A stretch of DNA of 64,000 nt from Bacillota bacterium (GTDB taxonomy: Bacteria; Bacillota; UBA4882; UBA8346), in assembly GCA_023394955.1 (NCBI GenBank), contig JAEWZY010000041.1, forward strand, positions 81,244 to 145,243. Direction: 5' to 3'. The translations under genes and the position numbers were made by a program. Shown one piece after another: positions 37,720-45,890 of the stretch (its first letter is position 1; every line of letters starts with the position of its first letter). The notes beneath the pieces were generated by a model that saw only the letters and a list, made by a program, of their open reading frames with translations, did not search any database and was not told the DNA's origin.

Positions 37720-37773
37720 GAAACAACCCCTTTCCCATATAACAAACCAAGCTATCTTTTGGACAGCTTGGTT
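37720..37773. terminator. Terminator hairpin between convergent genes (repeat of 29456-29508)
   Basis: Stem AACCAAGCT / AGCTTGGTT after the GAAACAACCCCTTTCCCATA block. It lies between the RpiR-type gene and the convergent maturase gene and could serve both. Confidence 0.6.
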
Positions 37774-37804
37774 ATGATTCGTTTATCATGAAATCGCTTT
37801 TCGA

Positions 37805-39028
37805 TTACATATTCAACCCATGACATTTCTTAAACTTCTTACCGCTACCGCAAAAGCACGGATCGTTTCTCCCACATAAAATATTCGGAATGTTCCTCAC
37901 CGATTGCCCCTGAGTACTTAAAAACTCTTGAGCCAACTTTTTAAACCCCGGCAAAGCGTGTTCAAAAAAAATGCGCCAACCTTCGCAAAGCCAACTTAAC
38001 CGGGACGGGTCTTCCCCACCATAAAAACGGTGTTTCAAACAGTCTCCCGAACAATATAGTAAATAGGGGCATTCCTTACAACGACTGTTCCAATTGGCCT
38101 TTTGCCCGCCGAAAGCTAAGTACTTCTCAGAATCAAGCAATCGTCCCCAACTGTCTTCCATGATGTTACCAAGCTTCTTGTCCGCATCCACAAAAAAATC
38201 ACAAGGGTAGACATCTCCATTATGCTCCACCACCAAGTATTGACTGCAATGCCCTCCCATATGGCAGAGCTGATATTCTCCGGTAACCATCAGATTAAGA
38301 ATGGCGTCGAACAAACGGATCGAAACCTTTCGAGTATCGGAGGCGACCCATTGGTCAAAGACTGCGATGAGAAACTCGCCCCATTGCCGATTGGTGATGG
38401 AATATGGCAAAGCTTGTCCGTTACGATCATATTCGACGCAAGGAATGTATTGGTGATATTGAACCCCCAGATCACAAAGGTATTGGTAGATTTTCCGTCC
38501 ATGATCAACATTGGCTGAATTAACCAAGGTCAAAACATTAAAATCAACTTGATGGCGGCGGAGCCGTTCAATTCCTTGCAACACCATCCCATGCGATCCG
38601 GCTTCGCCCTTCGCTTTTCGAAACCGGTCATGCAACTCCGCCGGCCCATCCAGGCTAACTCCAACCAAAAAATGGTACTTGGACAAGTGAGCCGCTAGTT
38701 CATTCGTAATCAAGGTAGCGTTAGTCTGGAGACCATTGGATACGATTGACCCGGGACGGCCGTATTTTTGTTGCAACTCGACGACCCGGCGGAAAAAATC
38801 GACTCCCATCAAAGTCGGCTCCCCACCCTGCCAACCGAAGGCATACTGAGGCTGTTCCGTCGCCATGAAACTAGCTATCATTCGGGTTAATACTTCGTCC
38901 GTCATCCGGTGGGTTGAACTCTCCGGATACAATTTACTCCGGCTTGAATAAAAACAATAATCGCAGCGGAGGTTGCAATCGGCTGAAGTGGGTTTGATTA
39001 AAAGCGAGAACGATTTAGGAACAGCCAT
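37805..39028 (-). CDS. Anaerobic sulfatase-maturating enzyme (radical SAM, SPASM, SEC-C)
   Basis: A 407-residue radical SAM enzyme that converts the sulfatase Cys or Ser to formylglycine without oxygen. The [4Fe-4S] motif is C18-x3-C22-x2-C25 (DCNLRCDYCFY). A SPASM domain follows with CHMGGHC, VYPCDFFVDADKKLGN and CKECPYLLYCSGDC. The C-terminus is a SEC-C zinc motif (CFCGSGKKFKKCHG). It is the only intact maturase in the window, next to a sulfatase, and probably serves all six sulfatases. Confidence 0.95.
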   Translation of the reverse strand: MAVPKSFSLLIKPTSADCNLRCDYCFYSSRSKLYPESSTHRMTDEVLTRMIASFMATEQPQYAFGWQGGEPTLMGVDFFRRVVELQQKYGRPGSIVSNGLQTNATLITNELAAHLSKYHFLVGVSLDGPAELHDRFRKAKGEAGSHGMVLQGIERLRRHQVDFNVLTLVNSANVDHGRKIYQYLCDLGVQYHQYIPCVEYDRNGQALPYSITNRQWGEFLIAVFDQWVASDTRKVSIRLFDAILNLMVTGEYQLCHMGGHCSQYLVVEHNGDVYPCDFFVDADKKLGNIMEDSWGRLLDSEKYLAFGGQKANWNSRCKECPYLLYCSGDCLKHRFYGGEDPSRLSWLCEGWRIFFEHALPGFKKLAQEFLSTQGQSVRNIPNILCGRNDPCFCGSGKKFKKCHGLNM

Positions 39029-39073
39029 TTAACAGATCCTTTTCTAAATTAGTATTTTGGGGCACAAACTATA

Positions 39074-40510
39074 TCACCAGGGAGACTGACGCAAAGGTAA
39101 GGGATCGACCGTTTCGGCCATTCGATCACATAAAATCCGGAACATTTCCAGTTTTAAATCCTTGAACTCTTCATTATTCCAGAGATTATAGGTCTCATTG
39201 GGGTCATTTTTGAGATCATATAACTCACCATTATCGAGCCCGTGATACGCTACTAGCTTATATCTTTCCGTCAAAACCATTGTACCATAGGCATGGGGAT
39301 TATTCCACGGTAAGGAATTGTAATATTCACAATAAACATCCTTACGGTGAAAGTCCTTCTGCTTATCATCAATTAAGATATTCCAGAAAGAACGGCCTTG
39401 CATTCCTTCCGGGTGTTTTATGCCGGCGGCATCCAAGAGTGTCGGAGCGATATCTACTAGTTCAACAAGGGCTTTTTGACGCCTGTTTTTAAGTAATGAA
39501 GGCGACGAAATTATCAACGGCACCCTTATTGAAGGCTCGTAAAAAAATGGCCCTTTATAATACATACCATGATCTCCCAATAATTCTCCATGATCGGACA
39601 TGAAAATAATAATCGTGTTATCTAGGAGACCTTTATTCTCAAGAAGATCTATCAATCTTCCGACTTGTTTGTCAACGAGGTCGATCATTGCCCAATAAGC
39701 CGCTCTGGCGTATTTATGATCGGCCGCGTTCATCTCGGCAGCCTTATATTCCTTTCTGGAATTATATCCTTCATAATACTCTAATTTTTGGAAGACCGGT
39801 TTGTTTTCCAATTCTCCTTCCACATAATTCGGCTCGGGTATATCATCGATCTGTTTTAAATATCTTTCCAGATATTCTAAAGGCGGATTAAACGGAGCGT
39901 GAGGATCAAAAATATTTAATGAAAAAAACCATGGAATATCATATGGTTGACAAGATTCAATAAAATTAATCGCTCTATTCACGCACCAGGTAGTTTGATG
40001 ATATTCCTCGGGCATACCTATTTCAACGTATTTTGACTCATTCAACAACTTGGTTTGATATTCGACATCAATCTCATTAAGCCAATTACGGTATTCATTA
40101 GCAGGCCATAAGCCTTTCTCATCATGAGACCAATTGAAAAGTGAATAACCATCATCAACTCTTCGTTCATTTGTTTTACATACCGAGGGATGACAAGCCG
40201 ATAAATGAAATTTACCGGATAAACCACAGATATATCCGGCATCTGAAAAAACTTTCGGTATCAGCGTCTCCGATTCGGGAATCGACTGACCGTTCTGTCG
40301 GCAGCGAGTGGTTCGAGGATAGCGTCCGGTTAAAAAACTCGATCGGCTTGGCGTGCAAACCGGATTTTGAGCATAACATCTTTCGAATAAGACCCCGTTT
40401 TCCGCCAAGCGGTCAAGGTTTGGCGTATGTACATATTCATTTCCATAGCATCCTAAGGAATCAAACCTTTGTTGATCAGTGCATATCCACAAAATATTGG
40501 GTTGTTTCAT
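39074..40510 (-). CDS. Cytosolic sulfatase (S1 type, Cys-type formylglycine)
   Basis: A 478-residue sulfatase starting MKQPNILWICTDQQRFD, with C52-T-P-S-R and FMSDHGELLGDHGMYYKG near 300. No signal peptide. GGAGG before the ATG. Lies between the maturase and the second TTT set, 24 bases after TctA, so all probably share one transcript. Confidence 0.92.
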   Translation of the reverse strand: MKQPNILWICTDQQRFDSLGCYGNEYVHTPNLDRLAENGVLFERCYAQNPVCTPSRSSFLTGRYPRTTRCRQNGQSIPESETLIPKVFSDAGYICGLSGKFHLSACHPSVCKTNERRVDDGYSLFNWSHDEKGLWPANEYRNWLNEIDVEYQTKLLNESKYVEIGMPEEYHQTTWCVNRAINFIESCQPYDIPWFFSLNIFDPHAPFNPPLEYLERYLKQIDDIPEPNYVEGELENKPVFQKLEYYEGYNSRKEYKAAEMNAADHKYARAAYWAMIDLVDKQVGRLIDLLENKGLLDNTIIIFMSDHGELLGDHGMYYKGPFFYEPSIRVPLIISSPSLLKNRRQKALVELVDIAPTLLDAAGIKHPEGMQGRSFWNILIDDKQKDFHRKDVYCEYYNSLPWNNPHAYGTMVLTERYKLVAYHGLDNGELYDLKNDPNETYNLWNNEEFKDLKLEMFRILCDRMAETVDPLPLRQSPW

Positions 40511-40534
40511 GTAGAAAGCCTCCTTAACTTAAAC

Positions 40535-42052
40535 TTACTCCGCTGTCAGCAATGAATTTTTCCGCCATTTCATATAGTTTAAAACAATGATGGCCGCTGA
40601 CAACAGAATGAAACATAAACTAATTGGGCGAGTGAGGAAAATCCCAATATTCCCTCTGGCAATAAGTAATGACTGTCTTAAAGCAGTCTCAAATTTATAT
40701 CCCAACATAAATGCAATGATCATCGGAGGTATGGGAAAACTGAATTTCCGCATTAAATATCCAAAAATTCCGAAGATCATCAATATAACTGTATCAAAAA
40801 GACTATTATTGGTGGAATAAGCTCCGACAAAGGTAATAATTAGTATTACCGGGTAAATTATATTCTTGGGGACTTTAGTAATGAAACCTCCGACTTTTTC
40901 AGCCATAAACATCCCAATCAGAAAATAGCCTAAAATTGCCAATAAGCCTGCAGCAAAAATTCCATATACCAAGGCAGTATGCTCTTCAAAAATTCGGGGT
41001 CCGAATTCAATCCCATTAATCATAAAAACTCCCATAATCAAAGCAGCGTCCGTACTGCCCGGTACTCCTAGAGTTAAAAGCGGCATTAGATTCGCCCCAC
41101 ATACTGCGTTATTGGCAGATTCCGCCGCCGCTACTCCTTCTATAGACCCTTTCCCAAACTTCTCCGGATGTTTGGAAAAGCTTTTGGCCTGGCCATAGCT
41201 GATCCAAGGGGCGATTGCGGAGCCCAGACCGGGAAGAATACCGATTATCTGCCCGACTATATAGGATGAGAAGATCGCAGGTAATATCGATTTAAACTCT
41301 TTTAGCGACACACGATTATCTGCCGGATCCTTGGACTTAGGCGCCAAGGCGCAGTTTTGTTGTACACCATAATTACTTTCAGCCTGTATTAAAACTTCCG
41401 AGACTACAAATAACCCCATCAGCACAGGTATCAGGCTCAGTCCGTTCTCCAACTCCAATATGCCAAAAGTCAGCCTGGGAGTATAAGTTACCGGATCCAA
41501 TCCAATTAAAGCTAACAGCAGTCCCGCACCTGCCGCAAACAGCCCTTTTACCACTGACTTCCCGGTAACAGTGGCAATTAAGGTCAAGGAAAAAAACAGG
41601 ATTGCCGCCATCTCAACAGGTCCAAACTCCCAGACAAATTTGGCCAGATATACAGTACCGAAAATTAAAACAAGGTCACTTAATAAATCACCGATCGCCG
41701 AAGCTATTGCCGCTGTCTTCAATGCTTTGCCTTGTTTCCCCATTTGAGTTAAAGGATACCCGTCCAACTGGGTACAAGCTGCAGCCGCCGTGCCGGGGGT
41801 ATTGATTAATATTGCGGTAATAGAACCGCCGTAAGTACCGGCTTTATGTACGGCATACATCATTGAAATCGCCGCCAGAGGCGATAAATAGAAACTAAAC
41901 GGAATTATCAAAGCGATTCCTACCGTACTGGACAATCCCGGTATAGACCCTAGAATAACCCCAACAAAAACACCCAAAACAATAGCTATCGAAACATCAA
42001 ACTGGCAGAAGATATCGGTAAAAGCTTGCATTAGATGAACGATCTGTTCCAT
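40535..42052 (-). CDS. Tripartite tricarboxylate transporter, large membrane subunit (TctA), set 2
   Basis: A 505-residue polytopic protein. GSIPGLSSTVGIALIIPFSF near 33, INTPGTAAAACTQLDGYP near 82 and GILPGLGSAIAPWISYG near 275 are the TctA signatures. AAAGGGGG before the ATG. Confidence 0.95.
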   Translation of the reverse strand: MEQIVHLMQAFTDIFCQFDVSIAIVLGVFVGVILGSIPGLSSTVGIALIIPFSFYLSPLAAISMMYAVHKAGTYGGSITAILINTPGTAAAACTQLDGYPLTQMGKQGKALKTAAIASAIGDLLSDLVLIFGTVYLAKFVWEFGPVEMAAILFFSLTLIATVTGKSVVKGLFAAGAGLLLALIGLDPVTYTPRLTFGILELENGLSLIPVLMGLFVVSEVLIQAESNYGVQQNCALAPKSKDPADNRVSLKEFKSILPAIFSSYIVGQIIGILPGLGSAIAPWISYGQAKSFSKHPEKFGKGSIEGVAAAESANNAVCGANLMPLLTLGVPGSTDAALIMGVFMINGIEFGPRIFEEHTALVYGIFAAGLLAILGYFLIGMFMAEKVGGFITKVPKNIIYPVILIITFVGAYSTNNSLFDTVILMIFGIFGYLMRKFSFPIPPMIIAFMLGYKFETALRQSLLIARGNIGIFLTRPISLCFILLSAAIIVLNYMKWRKNSLLTAE

Positions 42053-42085
42053 AAATAATAACCCCCTTTATTCAGATGTTATAAT

Positions 42086-42541
42086 TTAGGGCAATAACAC
42101 CATCAATAACTTTCCAAAGATTATATATAAACTTAAGGTAAATATAAAAGCATTACCTACGAGCGCTTGAATTTTTCTCACTCCAAAAAGCCATAACAAC
42201 CCAGCCAAAGCTAAAAAGGTAGCTACTATATAACCCGCAAACGACATTAGCAGGATATAGAAGATCGAAATCACTATCACACCGATCACTCTTAACTTAA
42301 CTGGTAGTTCCATTTTGGGCGCGTCTTCTACTTCTTTTTTTAATAAAGGTGCGAATATCAGCACTAAGCTCAAAATTGTCATAAAAACGCCTAGAAAAGT
42401 AGCGAAAAATCTTGGCCCGATTAATTTTTCTATCGGAGACGCCAAAGCCGTGTCTACCTCTATGAAATTAGGAATAATAACAATCAGAAATAATACTGAG
42501 AATACAAACAAGATTAAACCGATTTTAGTATCGCGCTTCAT
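42086..42541 (-). CDS. Tripartite tricarboxylate transporter, small membrane subunit (TctB), set 2
   Basis: A 151-residue protein with four hydrophobic segments and a charged linker near residues 70-80 (LLKKEVEDAPKMELP). Size and place between TctC and TctA fit TctB. AAAAGGAGGG lies before the ATG. Confidence 0.88.
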   Translation of the reverse strand: MKRDTKIGLILFVFSVLFLIVIIPNFIEVDTALASPIEKLIGPRFFATFLGVFMTILSLVLIFAPLLKKEVEDAPKMELPVKLRVIGVIVISIFYILLMSFAGYIVATFLALAGLLWLFGVRKIQALVGNAFIFTLSLYIIFGKLLMVLLP

Positions 42542-42564
42542 CTAAATCCCTCCTTTTAAGCGAA

Positions 42565-42593
42565 AGAAGCACAGAAAAAATGACTGTGCTTCT
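42565..42593 (-). terminator. Stem-loop after TctC of set 2
   Basis: Perfect 10-bp stem AGAAGCACAG / CTGTGCTTCT, loop 9, 19 bases past the TctC stop. Same placement as the hairpins behind the other binding-protein genes. Confidence 0.7.
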
Positions 42594-42612
42594 CCCTGTA
42601 AATTTTTGTCTT

Positions 42613-43605
42613 TTATTTTAATAACTCCTTGGCTAACTTTCCAAATTGATCATCTTTTTCTTTAACCAATTCTAAAGATTCCGCCGGGCCCAAACCGAGG
42701 GTGGTAAAATTGGCGTTTTCGACAATTGTTTTAAAAGACGCAAGTTTCATCGCTTTTTGAAATCCTTCATTGATTCGATGGATTTTCCAATCAGGAGTAC
42801 CGGCCGGCGCAGCTAATAATTTAATATCATAAGCGTTTGCAATGTCATAACCTTCCTCTTGGAAAGTGGGGACATCCGGTACAATACCGTCTCTTTGGGG
42901 GAAAGCCACCGCTAGTATTCGTAATTTTTCACCCAGTACCGGTTTTGCTAAGAAGGTAGCAAAGAAGCCGACATCCACATGACCTCCAGCCACCATATTC
43001 CGGGCATCAGCCCCTCCAGTGGTGTTAGGAATCTCCGTCAATTTAATGTTGGCCAACTTAAAGAAATCCGCTCCATTAATCCAGTGGGTTCCGGCTTTCC
43101 CAGTATGGGTCCAGGTCAATTTACCAGGGTTTTGCCTTGCATATTTTACTAAGTCATTCAAGGTTTTAAAGGGTGAACTGCCCGGAACTGCTATACATGA
43201 AGAATAAGAAATGACACCAGTCACCGGTTTGAAATCCTTAAATAAATCGATCGGGAGTTTCTGGACATGTCTACCAAAAGTGTACTCCGGTCCTCCCCAA
43301 CCCATCAATAGAGTATAAGCATCAGGAGCTTGGTTTGCTACATATTTTGCAGCCACCATGCCGTTAGAACCAGGTTTATTTACTACAATAACCGGTTGGT
43401 TATTAAGAAATTCGGGAGCAGACGCCGCCAAAGCTCTGGCCGGGATATCCGATCCGCCGCCAGGCCCAGCCCCAACAATTATGTAAATTGGTTTATCGGG
43501 AAAAGTCACTTGCTCATTGCCTGCCAAAGCGGATGAAACAGAAACTATCAATAATCCAATCATTAGACAACAAAAAATGTTCCTTTTACACAACTTAATT
43601 TCCAT
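42613..43605 (-). CDS. Tripartite tricarboxylate transporter binding protein (TctC), set 2
   Basis: A 330-residue secreted protein. The ATG giving MEIKLCKRNIFCCLM was chosen over a start 42 codons upstream, because GAGGAGG is 8 bases before it and a proper signal peptide (to VSSALAG) results. YIIVGAGPGGGSDIPAR is the TctC ligand loop and GGHVDVGFFATF follows later. Its 5' leader is unusually long (about 235 bases) and contains the two-hairpin element shared with asd. Confidence 0.93.
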   Translation of the reverse strand: MEIKLCKRNIFCCLMIGLLIVSVSSALAGNEQVTFPDKPIYIIVGAGPGGGSDIPARALAASAPEFLNNQPVIVVNKPGSNGMVAAKYVANQAPDAYTLLMGWGGPEYTFGRHVQKLPIDLFKDFKPVTGVISYSSCIAVPGSSPFKTLNDLVKYARQNPGKLTWTHTGKAGTHWINGADFFKLANIKLTEIPNTTGGADARNMVAGGHVDVGFFATFLAKPVLGEKLRILAVAFPQRDGIVPDVPTFQEEGYDIANAYDIKLLAAPAGTPDWKIHRINEGFQKAMKLASFKTIVENANFTTLGLGPAESLELVKEKDDQFGKLAKELLK

Positions 43606-43624
43606 GTTATACCTCCTCGTATAG

Positions 43625-43779
43625 TAACTATATATGTTGCAATCAGTTTTTTGACCGCCTGGATTATTGCAACATATTTCCCTTGATCCATAAATTGAAA
43701 TAAACACTATAATTTGCTCTTTTCCATTCATGGTTTAAGGATGGAAAAACATTAATAAAATTTATTTCAATTTATATAC
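43625..43779 (-). promoter_or_regulatory. Conserved two-hairpin leader element, copy A (before TctC set 2)
   Basis: Read on the minus strand: an ATATAAATTGAAATAAAT box, a hairpin TTTCCATCC-loop-GAATGGAAA with loop TTAAACCAT, a second hairpin with perfect 12-bp arms ATATGTTGCAAT / ATTGCAACATAT, then ACATATATAGTTACTAT next to the ribosome site. The same order, loop and flanks occur before asd at 56941-57060. In copy A the box also has a complementary copy that could close a long stem around hairpin 1. It matches no riboswitch I recognise. Could be a structured RNA leader, a DNA operator array or a miniature mobile element. Confidence 0.6.
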
Positions 43780-43822
43780 CTTAACAAAAACTATTTTCAC
43801 CTCCATTTCACAAACTAGTAAT

Positions 43823-43876
43823 GTTGTATTTACAACTTTATGTTATAATTTTAACATGACCACCATTACTTGTCAA
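43823..43876 (-). promoter_or_regulatory. Promoter and putative GntR operators of the TctC set 2 operon
   Basis: Minus-strand promoter TTGACA, 17 bases, TAAAAT (43848-43876). Palindrome TGTTATAATTTTAACA overlaps the -10, and the perfect palindrome GTTGTATTTACAAC (43823-43836) lies just downstream; both suit a HutC-type GntR repressor (GT...AC half-sites). A 14-bp palindrome TCCCCAATTGGGGA is at 43908-43921. Confidence 0.6.
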
Positions 43877-43987
43877 TCTCTAGCCTATTACCCCGTCAAA
43901 AACAAACTCCCCAATTGGGGAAGAGCAGATAGCTGAGAAAACTCGGTAGCGTTTAATTGTTTTTAGGTCGATTTCCTTTTCAGATAT

Positions 43988-44015
43988 TTGAAAACAACCA
44001 AATAATTGTTATAAT
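43988..44015 (+). promoter_or_regulatory. Promoter of the GntR-family gene
   Basis: TTGAAA, 16 bases, TATAAT, about 37 bases before the start codon. Confidence 0.6.
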
Positions 44016-44051
44016 GATTATGACATATATTTCTAAAGGAGTTTCGTCAGG

Positions 44052-44807
44052 ATGGAACATAGAAGCGTCATTCCATATTATTATCAAATTAAAGAAGACC
44101 TTATTGCTAAAATCCAAAAGGGTGAGCTTAAGGAAGACGAAAAAATTCCATCAGAAACGCTTTTAGCGGCAGAATACGGAGTCAGTAGACCTACCGTTCG
44201 TCAAGCAATCAATGAATTGGTATTTGCCGGATATTTATGGAGAAAACAGGGTAAAGGAACCTTTGTCGCTCCCTTTAAAATTCAAAAGAATTTACAGTTA
44301 TATACTCCTTTAGTTGAGGAACTTGAATCTCAAGGTAAAACATTAAAGATTAAAGTATTGTCCAAAAAAAGTATTAAAGCTACGGATGAGGTCGCAAGGC
44401 TTCTTCAAATCGAACCAGATGAAGAACTCATTGAGCTAAGAGCCTTACGGATAGTTAACGATACTCCTATAACCTTAAGAACTTCTTACTATCCGGCTAA
44501 AATAGTTCCTCAATTAATCAATGAAAATATCGATGATACTCCCATCTATAAAATAATTAAAAAATATGGCTTAACCCCGGTTAAGACCAAAGATACTATT
44601 CAGGTTGTCCAGGCTAGAAAAAAAGAGGCAAAATATTTCGAGGTGGAAGAAGGATTCCCTTTAATACTTTGGGAAGGTGTTGTTTTTTTAGATGAAGGTA
44701 GGCCTTTCGAGTTAACTAAGGCCTTATATCGAAGCGACAAATTTAAATTCTATGTCGAACAGCATCGCGAAAAAAATTCGGTCTCGATCCAGATGAAAAA
44801 TAGATAG
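44052..44807 (+). CDS. GntR-family transcriptional regulator, HutC type (HTH + UTRA)
   Basis: A 251-residue regulator. GntR winged helix at about 5-75 (IPSETLLAAEYGVSRPTVRQ, KQGKGTFVA), then a UTRA ligand domain (about 95-240). AAAGGAG lies before the ATG. It is divergent from the second TTT-sulfatase-maturase operon and presumably controls it in response to its substrate or a derivative. Confidence 0.92.
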   Translation: MEHRSVIPYYYQIKEDLIAKIQKGELKEDEKIPSETLLAAEYGVSRPTVRQAINELVFAGYLWRKQGKGTFVAPFKIQKNLQLYTPLVEELESQGKTLKIKVLSKKSIKATDEVARLLQIEPDEELIELRALRIVNDTPITLRTSYYPAKIVPQLINENIDDTPIYKIIKKYGLTPVKTKDTIQVVQARKKEAKYFEVEEGFPLILWEGVVFLDEGRPFELTKALYRSDKFKFYVEQHREKNSVSIQMKNR

Positions 44808-44859
44808 CTCGAAACCACCATGAATTTATTACCGACATCCTCCGATGTGTAAAATGTAG

Positions 44860-45141
44860 TTAACTATCCGAAAAGGTAGCCCTGGTCTTCAGCCCCATCC
44901 CCCGAGCATAACCAGGCTCAATCACGTCCACAATATAGATGGCGGCGCGGTTCATCTCGGCGATATGGCCGCAGGAGATCATTGAAAACGCATGGTATGG
45001 GTGGTAGCCGTAGTTAAACTGATACTCTTTAATATATTCTTCATTATGGGAGAAAAACTCGCCATATTTCTCCGAATCCGGCAAGGTGCTGTGATCATCC
45101 TTTTGAAACAGTAACATCGGTATTATCGGGCAGGTCCACCT
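44860..45141 (-). pseudogene. LarA-family gene remnant with internal deletion
   Basis: Two pieces of a LarA-like gene are fused. A short stretch matches codons about 16-23 (LPDNTDV, near 45108-45135), and then the sequence jumps to residues about 362-441 (LFQKDDHSTLPDSEKYGEFF ... GMGLKTRATF) before ending in an unrelated SDS and stop. About 340 codons are missing. Non-functional. Confidence 0.9.
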
Positions 45142-45676
45142 CCGACTTGTACCGATGAAGCCTTGATTTTATCAACTTCAAAATAATCTAAGGCAATTGC
45201 CGCGCCGACCACATCAATAATTGAATCAACAACGCCAATTTCGTGGAAATGCACTTCTTTAACGGGTTTGTTATGAACCTCGGCCCCCGCCTCTGCTACT
45301 TTAGTGAACATATCCAAGCTTAACCTTTTCACCCTATCGTTTAAACTGCAACAATTAATAATATTGGTAATGTCATATAAATTTCGGTGATAGTGATATT
45401 CAAACTCATTTTTTGCTTGGAATCCGGTTCCATCATGATGGTACTCTTCTGGTTGTCGATGACGGTCATGAGCGCTATTTTTCAAGATAACATCCACTTT
45501 CGTTCCGGAAATACCCATCTTGAGGGTCTTATAGATCTTTATCTCATACTCGGAATCAAGCTGAAGTTTTGAAAGCTCCCGAATTAAAAATTCGCAGTTC
45601 ACTCTAAATCAACTAAAGCCCCTAAATTCATGTCGCCGCTAATACCGGAGAAACAGTCGTAATATAATATTTTCAT
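45123..45676 (-). pseudogene. larC: Frameshifted and truncated larC (nickel-insertion protein) fragment
   Basis: LarC inserts nickel into the pincer cofactor of LarA. The ATG begins MKILYYDCFSGISGDMNLGA, the classical LarC start. One missing base near 45603 breaks the frame (VDLE-stop); the protein continues in another frame as CEFLIRELSKLQL ... EVHFHEIGVVDSIIDVVG ... VDKIKASSVQVGGG, then runs into the LarA remnant. The C-terminal half is lost. No other larC is in the window. Confidence 0.88.
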
Positions 45677-45804
45677 AATTATCTCCCGACACGTTATTTC
45701 ATGTCCTACTTTATAAATTTATTCTAAATACAACCATTACTAAAAACAAAGCTTGTTTAATAGATTGCCTAATAGAACCAAAGGTAATAATCCTCTTACA
45801 GCAA

Positions 45805-45837
45805 TCGCGTTCTCTGAAAATTTCTCCAGGAACGCGA
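45805..45837 (-). terminator. Possible terminator hairpin after LarA copy 2
   Basis: 8-bp stem TCGCGTTC / GAACGCGA, loop 17, 54 bases past the LarA-like stop; no T run on the minus strand. Nothing else is clear between 45677 and 45890. Confidence 0.4.
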
Positions 45838-45890
45838 CTGTTTTGCTTAAAATGAATCTTATAATAAATTAATGAGGCTTATTTTAGCTT

